Assembly (NCBI GenBank): GCA_019637355.1
Contig: JAHBVT010000001.1
Coordinates: 682,001 to 746,000, forward strand
Reading direction: 5' to 3'
From: Gemmatimonadaceae bacterium
Lineage (GTDB): Bacteria > Gemmatimonadota > Gemmatimonadetes > Gemmatimonadales > Gemmatimonadaceae
DNA length: 64,000 nucleotides
Positions 16,089 to 27,862 of this stretch are shown piece after piece. Numbering within the stretch: the first letter of the stretch is position 1; every line of letters begins with the position of its first letter. Made by a program: the position numbers and the translations under genes. The notes under the pieces were generated by a model. It was not told the origin of the DNA, did no database searches, and saw only the letters and a list, made by a program, of their open reading frames with translations.

Positions 16089-18086
16089 GTGCGTACCCTC
16101 CTCCGACTTTCCTTTACCGCGCTGCTGTTGGCGCTGGGGTCCCGCCTGGAGGCGCAGGGGGAGGCGTCGCGTATCGTCACGCCGCCGCAGAGCTCGGTGG
16201 TGCTCGCCCGCGACGGGTCCTTGATCGGGCATATCGGGCGGGAGTGGCGCACGAACGTCTCGCTGTCCTCGTTGCCGGCGTATGTGCCGGCGGCCTTCGT
16301 GGCGGTCGAGGACCGGCGCTTCTACCAGCACGATGGCGTGGATGTCGTGGGGATCGCCTCGGCGTTGCGCGACAACCTGCTGGGCGCGAGCCGCGGGGCA
16401 AGCACGATCACGCAGCAACTGGTCGGCAATATGCATCCGACCATCATCGACCGGACCGACCGGTCGCTCTCGCGCAAAGTCCGCGAGCAGCGCGCCGCGC
16501 GCGAGATGGAGCGGCACTACAACAAGCAGCAGATCCTCGAGGCCTACCTCAACCAGATCCATTTCGGGCGGAACTGGTATGGCATCGAGTCGGCGGCGCG
16601 GCACTACTTCGGCAAGGCGGCCGCCGAGCTGAACATCGCCGAGGCCGCGTCGCTGGCGGCGCTGCCGAAGGGGCCGGCGATCTACGACCCGATTCGCTAT
16701 CCCGACCGCAACAGGAACCGGCGCGACGCGATCCTCGGCTTGATGGCCGAGCAAGGGTACATCACGCGCGCGCAGATGACGGCGGCGCGCGCGGAGCCGC
16801 TGCGCACCGCGCCCACTGCCGGGATGTCGGTGGCGGCGCCGTACTTCGTGGACGCCGTGCGGCAGCAGCTCGAGCGCGCCGGAGTGGCCGTCGGCAGCGG
16901 CGGGTATCGCATCCAGACGACGCTCGATCCGGCGCTGCAGCGCGCCGCCGCGAGCGCGCTGGTGGAGGGCATCCAGGGCATCGAAGCGCAGAGCGGATAT
17001 CGCCACCCGACCCCGGCCTCGGCGCCGCGGGCGGCGGCGGAGCATCTGCAGGGCGCGGTGGTCGCGATCGATCCCGCCACCGGCGACGTGCGTGCGCTGG
17101 TGGGCGGGCGCGACCACGCGACGGCGCCGTTCAACCGCGCGACCAACGGCGTGCGGCAGCCCGGCTCGACGTTCAAGCCGATCGTCTACGCGCGGGCGCT
17201 GATGGATTCCATCCCGCCCACGGCCATCGTGCCGGACACGGCGATCGCCATCGCGTACGACGCCGAGCTGTACTCGCCCAAGAATGCCGACGGAGAGTTC
17301 CTCGGGCCGATCACGCTGCGCACGGCGCTGGCGCGTTCGCGCAATCCGGTGGCGGTCACGCTCTGGCAGCGCGAGGGCGCCGACTCGGTGATTGCCTTGG
17401 CACGGGCGATGGGCATCACGTCGCCGATCGCGCCGTACCCGTCCAGCGCCATCGGCGCATCGGCGCTGCGCCCGATCGAACTGGTGGCGGCGTTCACCGC
17501 CTTCGCCAACCTCGGCAGCGCGGTGGAGCCACGCTTCGTCCTGCGCGTGCAGGACGCCGTGGGGCGCACGGTGTGGGGCGAAGGCACGCGCGTCCTGCCG
17601 CCGGCGATGGATTCGGCAGTGGCCTATGTGGCCGTGCAGTTGATGCGCGAGGCCGTGGACAACGGCACCGGCGGGGCGGCGCGGCGCGGCGTCGCCGAGG
17701 AGGTGCAGGTTGCCGGCAAGACCGGTACCACCGACGACAACACGGACGTGTGGTTCGTGGGAATGACGCCGAACCTGGTCGCGGGGGTATGGCTCGGGTT
17801 CGACCGTCCGCGGACCATCACGCCGGGTGCGGGCGGTGGCGGATTGGCGGCACCGGTGTTCGGCACGATGCTGGCGCGCTGGGGTGGTGCGGTTCCGGGC
17901 GGATGGCCGCAGCCGGAGGGCGTAGTGCTCGCGGAGATGGACCGCGAGACCGGCGACCTCGCGGAACCGTGGACGCCGACGGAGCGTCGGTACGTGGAGA
18001 GCTTCGTCGCGGGGACGGAACCGGGCGCGCTGCGGGTGGACGCCCGGCGCTTCATCCTGACCTTCGGACCGTTGCCGGTGTTCTGA
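16089..18086 (+). CDS. Bifunctional penicillin-binding protein (class A: transglycosylase + transpeptidase)
   Basis: About 665 residues from the GTG start. A short hydrophobic N-terminus (LLRLSFTALLLALGSRLEAQ) anchors or exports it. The glycosyltransferase GT51 domain has EDRRFYQHDGVD (Glu74) and GASTITQQL (~103-111). The transpeptidase has the three catalytic motifs STFK (Ser360-Lys363), SRN (417-419) and KTGTT (544-548). It polymerises and cross-links peptidoglycan on the outer face of the inner membrane. At 665 residues it is shorter than typical PBP1A and lacks an OB-like insert. Divergent from nadE; their promoters flank the GA-rich repeat. Start choice rests on the -10 spacing. Confidence 0.93.
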   Translation: MRTLLRLSFTALLLALGSRLEAQGEASRIVTPPQSSVVLARDGSLIGHIGREWRTNVSLSSLPAYVPAAFVAVEDRRFYQHDGVDVVGIASALRDNLLGASRGASTITQQLVGNMHPTIIDRTDRSLSRKVREQRAAREMERHYNKQQILEAYLNQIHFGRNWYGIESAARHYFGKAAAELNIAEAASLAALPKGPAIYDPIRYPDRNRNRRDAILGLMAEQGYITRAQMTAARAEPLRTAPTAGMSVAAPYFVDAVRQQLERAGVAVGSGGYRIQTTLDPALQRAAASALVEGIQGIEAQSGYRHPTPASAPRAAAEHLQGAVVAIDPATGDVRALVGGRDHATAPFNRATNGVRQPGSTFKPIVYARALMDSIPPTAIVPDTAIAIAYDAELYSPKNADGEFLGPITLRTALARSRNPVAVTLWQREGADSVIALARAMGITSPIAPYPSSAIGASALRPIELVAAFTAFANLGSAVEPRFVLRVQDAVGRTVWGEGTRVLPPAMDSAVAYVAVQLMREAVDNGTGGAARRGVAEEVQVAGKTGTTDDNTDVWFVGMTPNLVAGVWLGFDRPRTITPGAGGGGLAAPVFGTMLARWGGAVPGGWPQPEGVVLAEMDRETGDLAEPWTPTERRYVESFVAGTEPGALRVDARRFILTFGPLPVF

Positions 18087-18148
18087 GTCCAGTTGTGTGA
18101 TGCAGGTCCTCCGTATTGCGCCGGTCCCCCTACGATATTTCGTCCTCT

Positions 18149-19072
18149 ATGCGTCCGTCATTCCGTCGGTTGGTCCTCCCCTTCGCCGCCGTGGCGCTCG
18201 TGGGCAGCTGTGGCAAGGATCCCGGTCCGTCCGAGGATTCTCCCTTCACGCTCGAGCTGATCTGGCTGGGCACGCTGCCCAATGCCTCTACACGCTCGTC
18301 GTTTGACGCGGCGGGCAATACGATCCGCGCGACGATCACGGCGCCGCTGACGACGGTGGCGATCCCGCCGACGTTCACGAACCTCAGCCAGTGCGGGCTG
18401 AACGGGCACCCCGACATCGCGCGCGACAACATCCGCGGGCTGCGCATCTACGCGGTGATCGAGCCGATCGATTCCGTCGGCGGCACGCTGGGCCAGGCCG
18501 GCCCCTGCCTGATCCGGGCCAACGACATTCCCGCGCTCGGGATTATGCGCTTCGACTCGTGGGACGTCGCCGCGCTGCAATCCAGCGGACGCCTGACGCG
18601 CGTCGTGCTGCACGAGATGCTGCACGTGCTGGGCTTCGGCACGGTGTGGTTCGACCAGGTGCTGATCGACACGGTCACCAACGCGTCCGACGCGCGGTTC
18701 CTCGGCGAGAACGCGCGTGCTGCCTGCGCCCTCACCAACGGCGGCGCGACGCAATGTGCGGCGACGGTGCCCGTTCACAGCGCCGACGGCGAGGGCTCGC
18801 GGTTCTCGCACTGGCGCGAGTCCACCTTCGGGAACGAGCTGATGACGCCGTTCCTCAGCGCCGGGGCGACGCCGTACTCGGCCACGACGATCCGCTCCCT
18901 GGCCGACTTGGGCTACCAGGTGACGTTGGACGTAGCGGACCCGTACACGCTGCCCGGTGCGGCGCTGATGGCGAGCGAAGCGGCTCCGAGCCTGGTGACC
19001 TTCCCGGAGCCGATGCTGCCGCGCTGGCAACTCGACGGGCGCGGTGGGATGCGCCCGGTGCGTCCCCGCTAA
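18149..19072 (+). CDS. Lipoprotein zinc metalloprotease, leishmanolysin-like (M8)
   Basis: A 307-residue protein with lipobox VGSC (Cys21). The zinc site HEMLHVLGFGTVW (His155, Glu156, His159) fits the HExxHxxGF pattern of M8 metzincins. A third ligand is likely His221 in RFSHWRE, and Met232 in NELMTP is the Met-turn. The enzyme would act on proteins at the cell surface or in the periplasm. A mid-protein pair of cysteines (Cys82, Cys120) and later Cys193/Cys203 may form disulfides. Start ATG 18149 gives the cleanest signal; TACGAT at 18131 is a possible -10 with a very short leader. The PBP gene ends 62 bp before it. Confidence 0.8.
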   Translation: MRPSFRRLVLPFAAVALVGSCGKDPGPSEDSPFTLELIWLGTLPNASTRSSFDAAGNTIRATITAPLTTVAIPPTFTNLSQCGLNGHPDIARDNIRGLRIYAVIEPIDSVGGTLGQAGPCLIRANDIPALGIMRFDSWDVAALQSSGRLTRVVLHEMLHVLGFGTVWFDQVLIDTVTNASDARFLGENARAACALTNGGATQCAATVPVHSADGEGSRFSHWRESTFGNELMTPFLSAGATPYSATTIRSLADLGYQVTLDVADPYTLPGAALMASEAAPSLVTFPEPMLPRWQLDGRGGMRPVRPR

Positions 19073-19075
19073 GCC

Positions 19076-21625
<2,550 letters not shown>

Positions 21626-21739
21626 CAAACGGAGTCCTGAAGGGGAATCGGGTGCAATGCGTGAAGTAACCCGCAGGCGCAAGGACCGTTCCGCTCTGAC
21701 TTACGACCTTTTGGCGGGGATTGCAACTTTCACGTGCCG

Positions 21740-21755
21740 TCCTGACGTACGGACT
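21740..21755. promoter_or_regulatory. Short inverted repeat GTCC-N8-GGAC in the lon/kinase divergent region
   Basis: GTCCTGACGTACGGAC lies in the 225-bp divergent interval. It may be an operator for lon or the kinase pair, but it is short and no CIRCE element is present. Confidence 0.25.
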
Positions 21756-21850
21756 GCCACGCTCGTGAGACCGGGTCTGGCGTTTGGTATCCGGACCCTT
21801 CGGGCCGTATCTTTGCCGCTCCAGCTGTCCCCCCACATCACGACGCCTTC

Positions 21851-23749
21851 GTGAGCGAGTCGCGCCTCTCCCAATCCGACGCCGAACTGCAATCGCACAT
21901 CGTGCGGGTGCTTGAGGCGCAATACGACGTGGAGCAGGAAATCGGCCGCGGCGGGATGGGCATCGTCTACCGCGGGCGCGACAAGCGTCTCAAGCGCCCC
22001 GTCGCCATCAAGCTGCTGCCGCCGGAGCTGGCCTTCCGCTCGGAGATCCGGTCGCGCTTCCTGCGTGAGGCCGAGATGGCGGCGCAGCTCTCGCACCCGC
22101 ACATCGTGCCGATCTACAGCGTCGATGAGCGCGAAGGGCTGGTGTACTTCGTGATGGCGCTGGTGGAGGGCGAGAACCTCGGTAGCCGCATCGCGCGCAA
22201 GGGTGCCGTGGCGCCGGAAGAAGCGCGGCGTATCCTGCGTGAGGTGGGCGACGCGCTGGCGTACGCGCACTCGCAGAACACGGTGCACCGCGACATCAAG
22301 CCGGACAACATCCTGATTGACGGCGCGACCGGCCGCACGATGGTGACGGACTTCGGCATCGCCCGGGCGGTGAGCGAAGGCAGCGAGTCGAAACTCACGG
22401 CCACCGGCATCGCCATCGGCACGCCGGCGTATATGAGCCCCGAGCAATCGGCCGGCGACCGCGACATCGACGGACGCACGGACCTGTACGCGCTTGGCAT
22501 TGTGGCGTACCAGATGCTCTGCGGCGACCTGCCGTTCAACGCCACGAGTGCGCCGGCGCTGCTGGTGAAGCACCTGAGCGAGAAGCCGGTACCGATCGAG
22601 CAGCGCGCCCACGTGCCGTCGGACCTGGCGCGCGCGGTGATGCTCTGCCTCGAGAAGAACCCCGACGACCGGTTCCCGGACGCGCGGGCCTTCGTGCAGG
22701 CGCTGGAGACGGGCAACGTGCCGCAACTGCCGGCGCGGATGGGCAATGCGTATCCGCAGGCCGCGCCGACCTGGTCGCCGCCGGCGGACTTCGACCCCGA
22801 TGCGCCCACGCCTGAAGAACTGGTGCGCTGGCACGATCCGGCGGTGGTGTCGTTCCGCAAGGCGATTGCGCCGTTCCTCTTCGTGACGACGGCCTTCGTC
22901 GTGGTCAACTTCGTCGGCGGTCCCAACCTGCTGTTCGTCTCGGCGTTCTGGGGCATCAGCGTGGCGTACAAGTACGCGCGGCTCTGGAGCGACGGTTTTG
23001 ACTGGCGCGATGTGTTCAAGCAGCCGCGCGACAAGATGATCGTGGACGTGGCCGCTGACACGGTGGACAGCGCCAAGGCGATTTTCGACCGCGAGAAGCG
23101 GGCGGAGGTGCGCGAGAAGGCGCGCCGTCGCCGGCTGTCGGTGGGCAACGCCTCGCCGGAAGGCGGGATGCGCGCGCTGTCGTCGGCCGATGCGGCGGCG
23201 CTGGGCTCGGGTCCGCACGCGGCCACGGCGCGGCAGGCGCTGCTCGACCGCGAGGAAGTGCTACGGCTGGTGGAGTCGTTGCCGCAGTCGGAGAAGGCGC
23301 GGATTCCCGAAGTCGTCCCGACGGCGCGGCAGTTGGCCGAGAGCGTGATGGGCCTGGCCTCGGCGCTGGGCGGTGTGGAGCGCGACCTCAACGGCAGCAG
23401 TGCCGCGGCGATGGAGAAGGAGATCCTCGCGCTGGAGGCGCAGGCCAACCCGCTCGACGTGCAGGCCAGCGAGGCGCGCGTGCGCCGGCTGGCCCTGCTC
23501 AAGCGCTCGCGGCGCGCCACCGCGGAGCTGGAGCAGCGCCGCAGCGACCTGCAGGCCAAGCTGGAGAACGTGGCGCTGACGCTGCAGAACCTGAAGTTCG
23601 ACGTCCTGCGCCTGAAGGCAGGCAACCAGAGCTGGCAGCACGTGACGACGATCGCCGAGCAGGCGATGGCGCTCGCGCGCGAGGTGGACAGCGCGGTGTA
23701 TGTGGGCGACCAGATGGCCCGCTTGGATCGCAGCAAGCCCCGTGGCTGA
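21851..23749 (+). CDS. Membrane Ser/Thr protein kinase with 2TM segment and coiled-coil tail (first of tandem pair)
   Basis: 632 residues. A Hanks-type kinase occupies ~25-290: glycine loop GRGGMG (32-37), Lys54 (VAIKLL), HRDIKPDN (Asp148, Asn153), DFG (167-169) and MSPEQ. Two membrane helices follow (~335-380: APFLFVTTAFVVVNFVGGPN and LLFVSAFWGISVAYKY, then ARLWSDGFDW), resembling a 2TM domain (PF13239). A long helical coiled-coil tail (~415-620) ends the protein. It would signal from the inner membrane with both ends in the cytoplasm. The GTG start at 21851 is 225 bp from divergent lon; TATCTT near 21808 may be its -10. The next gene is a paralogue that overlaps it by 8 nt. Confidence 0.9.
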   Translation: MSESRLSQSDAELQSHIVRVLEAQYDVEQEIGRGGMGIVYRGRDKRLKRPVAIKLLPPELAFRSEIRSRFLREAEMAAQLSHPHIVPIYSVDEREGLVYFVMALVEGENLGSRIARKGAVAPEEARRILREVGDALAYAHSQNTVHRDIKPDNILIDGATGRTMVTDFGIARAVSEGSESKLTATGIAIGTPAYMSPEQSAGDRDIDGRTDLYALGIVAYQMLCGDLPFNATSAPALLVKHLSEKPVPIEQRAHVPSDLARAVMLCLEKNPDDRFPDARAFVQALETGNVPQLPARMGNAYPQAAPTWSPPADFDPDAPTPEELVRWHDPAVVSFRKAIAPFLFVTTAFVVVNFVGGPNLLFVSAFWGISVAYKYARLWSDGFDWRDVFKQPRDKMIVDVAADTVDSAKAIFDREKRAEVREKARRRRLSVGNASPEGGMRALSSADAAALGSGPHAATARQALLDREEVLRLVESLPQSEKARIPEVVPTARQLAESVMGLASALGGVERDLNGSSAAAMEKEILALEAQANPLDVQASEARVRRLALLKRSRRATAELEQRRSDLQAKLENVALTLQNLKFDVLRLKAGNQSWQHVTTIAEQAMALAREVDSAVYVGDQMARLDRSKPRG

Positions 23750-25778
23750 CGACGCGCTGCGCCAACGCTGTGCCGCCGCGGTCGCGGGCCATTATGAGAT
23801 CGAGGCGGAGGTAGGGCGCGGCGGAATGGCCGTCGTCTACCGTGCCCGCGACGTGCGCCTGCGCCGGAAGGTGGCGCTCAAGGTGCTGCCGCCGGAGCTG
23901 GCCTTCCGCGACGAGGTGAAGCGCCGCTTCCTGCGCGAGGCGGAGATGGCCGCCGGACTCGCGCATCCGCATATCGTGCCGATCTACACGGTGGACGAGA
24001 ACGATGGCCTCGTGTGGATGGCGATGGGCCTGGTGGACGGCGAGTCGCTGGCCGAACGCCTGCACGGTGAGCCGCGCCCGCCCGTGGACGTGGTGCGCCG
24101 CGTGCTGCGCGAGGTCTGCGAAGCACTGGCCTACGCGCATCGCGAGGGCGTGGTGCACCGTGACATCAAGCCGGACAACCTGCTGATCGAACGCGAGACG
24201 GGGCGGGTGCTGGTCACGGACTTCGGGATCGCGCGGGCCGCCGAAGGCGACCAGCGCCTCACGGCCACCGGCATCGCGGTGGGCACGCCGGCATATATGA
24301 GCCCGGAGCAAGCGATGGGCGAGCGCGAGGTGGACGGGCGCGCCGATCTCTACGCCCTCGGCGTGGTCGGCTACCAGATGCTCGCGGGTGAGCTGCCGTT
24401 CCAGGCGGCCAACACGCCGACGATGCTGATGAAGCACCTGAGCGAGCGGCCGCGGCCACTGCGCGATGTGCGCGCCGACCTGCCGGACAATCTCATCTAT
24501 GCGATCGATCGCGCGCTCACGAAGGGCCGCGACGACCGCTGGCGCACGGCCGACGAGTTCCGGGCGGCGCTGGCCGAGGACGCCGAACCGCCCAGCGTGC
24601 GCCGCCGCTCGACGGGGGCGTCGCAGGCGGTCGTGGGGCGCCCCAGCACGGGCGCCGCAGCAAGCGGCGCGAGCGAGCCGCTGCCGGCCGCCGACCCGCT
24701 CGACGACCTGAAGGCGCGCACGCCCGTGCCGGGACCGGAGTTTCCGAAGCTCCCGCCGGACTGGATCGCCGACCCGGAGAAGCGCGACGAAGGCGCCGAG
24801 GCGCTGCGGCGCTGGCGCGAGGAGGCGCGGCGTTGGCGCGAGCAGGTGCGCCACCAGCCGCGCGCGCAGCGCGAGGACCTGCGCGTGGCCGCGCAGCGGA
24901 TGAGCGCCTTCGAGCTGCAGCAGAAGACGCCGGAGCAGCGCATCACCGCAGTGCGGCGGCGAATGGCGGCCGGAGTGGTGACGGTCGGGATGCTGGCGCT
25001 GATCAACGCGATCGTGACGCCGGGCTTCCCGTGGGTGCTGTTTCCGGCGATTGGCATCGGCTTCGGCGTGGTGAAGCGCCTCGCGGATCTTTGGTCCGAC
25101 GGTATCCCGATCCGTGCAGTGTTCCGCAAGGCGAGGCCGGCAGCCGTGCGCGGCGACGAGTCGCCGCTGCGGCGGCTCGAACCCAAGCTCCCGGCGCCGC
25201 CCGCCGCGACGGCGGCGCAGGCCGTGCTCGACGCCGTGCCGGCCGACGTGCTCGCCAGCGCGCAGGGGCAGGCCGTGCGCGATGCCTTCAGTGCGCGCAG
25301 CAAGATCCGCGGCGTGCTGGCGCGCCTGCCGGAAGAGGAGCGCACGCTGTTGCCGGAGATCGAGCCCACGGTGGATGCGCTGGTGGAGCGTGTGCGTACG
25401 CTGGCCATTGCGCTGCACGCGCTCGACACCGAGGCCAATCCGGACGCGATGGTGCGCCTCGAGACGCGCATCGCTCAGGCTGAGCAGATGCCGGAGGGCC
25501 CGGAGCGCGAACGGCGCCTGGAGCTGCTGCAGCGGCAGCGTGCGACGCTCATTGACCTCGCTGAGCGCCGCGGTAGCCTCGCGGCGCAACTGGAGCAGGC
25601 CGTGCTGGTGCTGGAGACGATGCAGCTCGACCTCGCGAAGCTGCGCAGTTCCGGGATGGCATCGCGCGTGGCCGACCAAGGGCCACTCACCGAGGAGATG
25701 CGCGCCATCGCCCGCGACATCGAGCGCGTGGCCGAGGCTGTGGATGAGTCGCGGCTAGACCGCCGTCCCGGCAAATAG
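23742..25778 (+). CDS. Membrane Ser/Thr protein kinase with 2TM segment and coiled-coil tail (second of pair)
   Basis: 678 residues from a GTG that overlaps the previous stop by 8 nt. Kinase motifs are complete: GRGGMA (25-30), Lys47 (VALKVL), HRDIKPDN, DFG and MSPEQ. A linker of ~100 residues leads to the two helices (VVTVGMLALINAIVTPGF and WVLFPAIGIGFGVV, then KRLADLWSDGIP), aligned with the first kinase's ARLWSDGF segment. The tail LPEEERTLLPEIEPTVDALV matches LPQSEKARIPEVVPTARQLA of its neighbour, so the whole architecture was duplicated. The two probably form a heteromeric or sequential signalling pair. The end overlaps the converging hydrolase gene by 24 bp. Confidence 0.9.
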   Translation: MADDALRQRCAAAVAGHYEIEAEVGRGGMAVVYRARDVRLRRKVALKVLPPELAFRDEVKRRFLREAEMAAGLAHPHIVPIYTVDENDGLVWMAMGLVDGESLAERLHGEPRPPVDVVRRVLREVCEALAYAHREGVVHRDIKPDNLLIERETGRVLVTDFGIARAAEGDQRLTATGIAVGTPAYMSPEQAMGEREVDGRADLYALGVVGYQMLAGELPFQAANTPTMLMKHLSERPRPLRDVRADLPDNLIYAIDRALTKGRDDRWRTADEFRAALAEDAEPPSVRRRSTGASQAVVGRPSTGAAASGASEPLPAADPLDDLKARTPVPGPEFPKLPPDWIADPEKRDEGAEALRRWREEARRWREQVRHQPRAQREDLRVAAQRMSAFELQQKTPEQRITAVRRRMAAGVVTVGMLALINAIVTPGFPWVLFPAIGIGFGVVKRLADLWSDGIPIRAVFRKARPAAVRGDESPLRRLEPKLPAPPAATAAQAVLDAVPADVLASAQGQAVRDAFSARSKIRGVLARLPEEERTLLPEIEPTVDALVERVRTLAIALHALDTEANPDAMVRLETRIAQAEQMPEGPERERRLELLQRQRATLIDLAERRGSLAAQLEQAVLVLETMQLDLAKLRSSGMASRVADQGPLTEEMRAIARDIERVAEAVDESRLDRRPGK

Positions 25779-26585
25779 CGGCTCGAGCGCAATCCGCAGG
25801 GCGGCGGGTGCGTCCTCGGGCACGAAGTGCGCCGCCCCCGGGATGACCGTGAACGTGGAGCCCCGGAGCGCGCGATGCAGCCGCTCGCCGAGCTGCACTG
25901 GATAGAACGGATCGTCCTCGCCCCAGACGACGACGGCAGGGAGGTCCAGCTCGCCGAGCCGTGCCGACCAGGCGCTGGTGTCGCAGTGCCGCATCACCGC
26001 TAGGTGCGAGGCGAGGGCGTCGCGGCCGGCGGCGGTGGTGAAGTGCTGCAGGCAGGCGTCGAGCGTGAGGTGCGAGCGCTGGGCGTCGGCGAAGCCGCGG
26101 CGCACCGAGCCGTGTACGAGCCCGGCGAGCAGCGCGGGCGGCGTGTGACGCGCCAAGGGACCGAGGGCCCGCGCGAGGCGGGCGAGGCGCCGCGGCTTGA
26201 TGCCGAACCCCGCACTGCTGACCAGCGCCAGGCCGCTCACGCGCTCGGGCCATTGCACGGCGAAGGCCTGCGCGACGCCGCCGCCAAGGCCGTGCCCCAC
26301 GATGAAGGCGCGTTGGATAGTCAGGTCGTCGAGTAGGCGGCGAATCGCATCGGCGTGGGTGTCACAGCCGACGACCCCGCGGCCGAGCGGGTCGCTACGG
26401 CCGAAGCCTGGGAGGTCCACGATGATGAGGCGGTGCCCCGGTGCGAACTCGGGCGCCATCGCGCTCCAGAGGCGCGAGGCCAAGGGGAATCCGTGGATCA
26501 AGACGACCGGATCGCCGGCCCCGCGGGTGCCCGCGGCGTAGTAGTACAGCCTCGATCCCCCCACATCCACGAATTCACCGCGCAT
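25755..26585 (-). CDS. Alpha/beta-hydrolase fold protein lacking the catalytic serine
   Basis: 276 residues from ATG 26585. The fold is clear: oxyanion HGFPLASRLW, DLPGFGRSD, WGEDDPFYP (acid) and PGAAHFVPED (His). However, the nucleophile elbow reads VGHGLGG: the position that should be Ser (GHSLGG) is Gly100. A single A-to-G change in an AGC codon would do this. The protein may be non-catalytic or use another mechanism; a sequencing error is also possible. A CAGATT at 26592-26597 lies 6 nt upstream of the ATG, consistent with a leaderless start; a TTG at 26588 is an alternative. Divergent from the next gene. Confidence 0.8.
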   Translation of the reverse strand: MRGEFVDVGGSRLYYYAAGTRGAGDPVVLIHGFPLASRLWSAMAPEFAPGHRLIIVDLPGFGRSDPLGRGVVGCDTHADAIRRLLDDLTIQRAFIVGHGLGGGVAQAFAVQWPERVSGLALVSSAGFGIKPRRLARLARALGPLARHTPPALLAGLVHGSVRRGFADAQRSHLTLDACLQHFTTAAGRDALASHLAVMRHCDTSAWSARLGELDLPAVVVWGEDDPFYPVQLGERLHRALRGSTFTVIPGAAHFVPEDAPAALRIALEPLFAGTAV

Positions 26586-26722
26586 CAAGTGAATCTGGCG
26601 GAATCCGCAGGAAATGGTATCCTTTACGCTTCCTCAGGGTATGGGGACAGGCGTGCCGAGGATTTACGGCAGGCTAGGTGAGTCAAGTTGTTTTCTCGTA
26701 AGGCGTTAGCCACGGCCCCCGT

Positions 26723-27862
26723 TTGACGACTCCGATAATTTCTCCCGCATCGATCTTCGCGCCGCCCCCGCCCCCGGAAGCAGAAGTGACATTTCCGGTG
26801 ACTTGGCTCCTCGACAACTCGCCAGCACCGATTCAGTATCGAGCCATTAACGATGTTGTGAAGCCGACCGATGGCACGGCGTTCGAGCCCGGAATCCTGC
26901 CGATGGCCCACCGGCCGGCATTGGAGCTCGCGGTGCAGGCCGACGTGCACGGCGTCTGGAACGACGCGATGCTCGCGCTGCCGTCGCAACGGGCGATGCA
27001 CTTCGAAGGCGTCGGCACGATTCCGGCGATGCGGCGCCTGCTCGAGTACGGCTGGGACAAGGACTCGCCGCCGCTCGTCCACACGAAGCGCGTGCTGTTC
27101 CGGCTCCTGGCCGAGGACGCTGATCCGGCACAGCTCTACGAGTTGCGTCCTACGCGCGGCAAGGTGGAGGAAGAAGTCCTGGCCGCGCATCGGCAACTGC
27201 TGCGCGAAGCGGCCGGCGCGGCGCTGGCGACGGCTGGCTTCGAGGCTGACCCGCGGCTGCGCGGGCTGGCGCGGCGCACGATCGACCGCATCGCTGAGTA
27301 CCTGCGCTCGCCGCTGGCCGAGAAGCCGTGGATCCGCGTCGGCAACAAGCAGGTGCTGGATCCGGACGCGGCGCCGCCGAGCATCTACGCGCTGCACCTG
27401 ATCGCGCATATGCCGCTGTTCCAGAGCGAGCACTACGAGGCGATGGAGCTGCTGAACGCCTACCTCGCGCGGCCGATGCCGCGCCAGGAGTCGGTGCAGC
27501 AGGTCGGCACGACGCTGATGCCGATGCCCTACGCCGTCCTCGGCGACCCGCTGCCGCACCGCAATGCGGTGGAGGCGGACGTGCCGAAGGCGCTGGCCTG
27601 GCTGGAGCTGATGGCGCGCTTCGGCTTCCTGCGGCGCAACGAGACGTGGACGAAGATGTACGAGCGCTTCGTGGACGACTGCGGCCGCGACGGCGTCTGG
27701 CATCCGCACAAGGGCTTGGCGATGCCGAAGAGCACGGATCCCTATGTGTGGCCGATGTTCCCGCTGGTGGAGCCGCACGGCGGCGAGGAGCGGTGGTGCG
27801 ACGTGACGTTCCGCATCGGGCTCATCGCGCGCGCGGCGGGGCGACCGATCGCGCTCGTGTGA
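26723..27862 (+). CDS. Conserved-looking hypothetical protein, 379 aa
   Basis: A soluble, mostly helical protein after a Pro-rich start (FAPPPPPEAEV). The segment VTFPVTWLLDNSPAPIQYRA resembles the first helix of prenyltransferase/squalene-cyclase-like alpha-alpha toroid proteins, and paired helices recur (MRRLLEYGWDKDSPPLVHTK; EVLAAHRQLLREAAGAALAT; IYALHLIAHMPLFQSEHYEA). No catalytic motif such as DxDD is evident. The TTG start at 26723 is the only reasonable one; the promoter is unclear. The following hydrolase starts inside its stop codon (GTGTGA), so they are coupled. Function unknown. Confidence 0.65.
   Translation: MTTPIISPASIFAPPPPPEAEVTFPVTWLLDNSPAPIQYRAINDVVKPTDGTAFEPGILPMAHRPALELAVQADVHGVWNDAMLALPSQRAMHFEGVGTIPAMRRLLEYGWDKDSPPLVHTKRVLFRLLAEDADPAQLYELRPTRGKVEEEVLAAHRQLLREAAGAALATAGFEADPRLRGLARRTIDRIAEYLRSPLAEKPWIRVGNKQVLDPDAAPPSIYALHLIAHMPLFQSEHYEAMELLNAYLARPMPRQESVQQVGTTLMPMPYAVLGDPLPHRNAVEADVPKALAWLELMARFGFLRRNETWTKMYERFVDDCGRDGVWHPHKGLAMPKSTDPYVWPMFPLVEPHGGEERWCDVTFRIGLIARAAGRPIALV

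Noticed and set aside
21626..21850. CIRCE or sigma-32 heat-shock promoter for lon
   Set aside because: No TTAGCACTC-N9-GAGTGCTAA is present; a GTGAAA/CCCCGC pair on the minus strand has wrong spacing.
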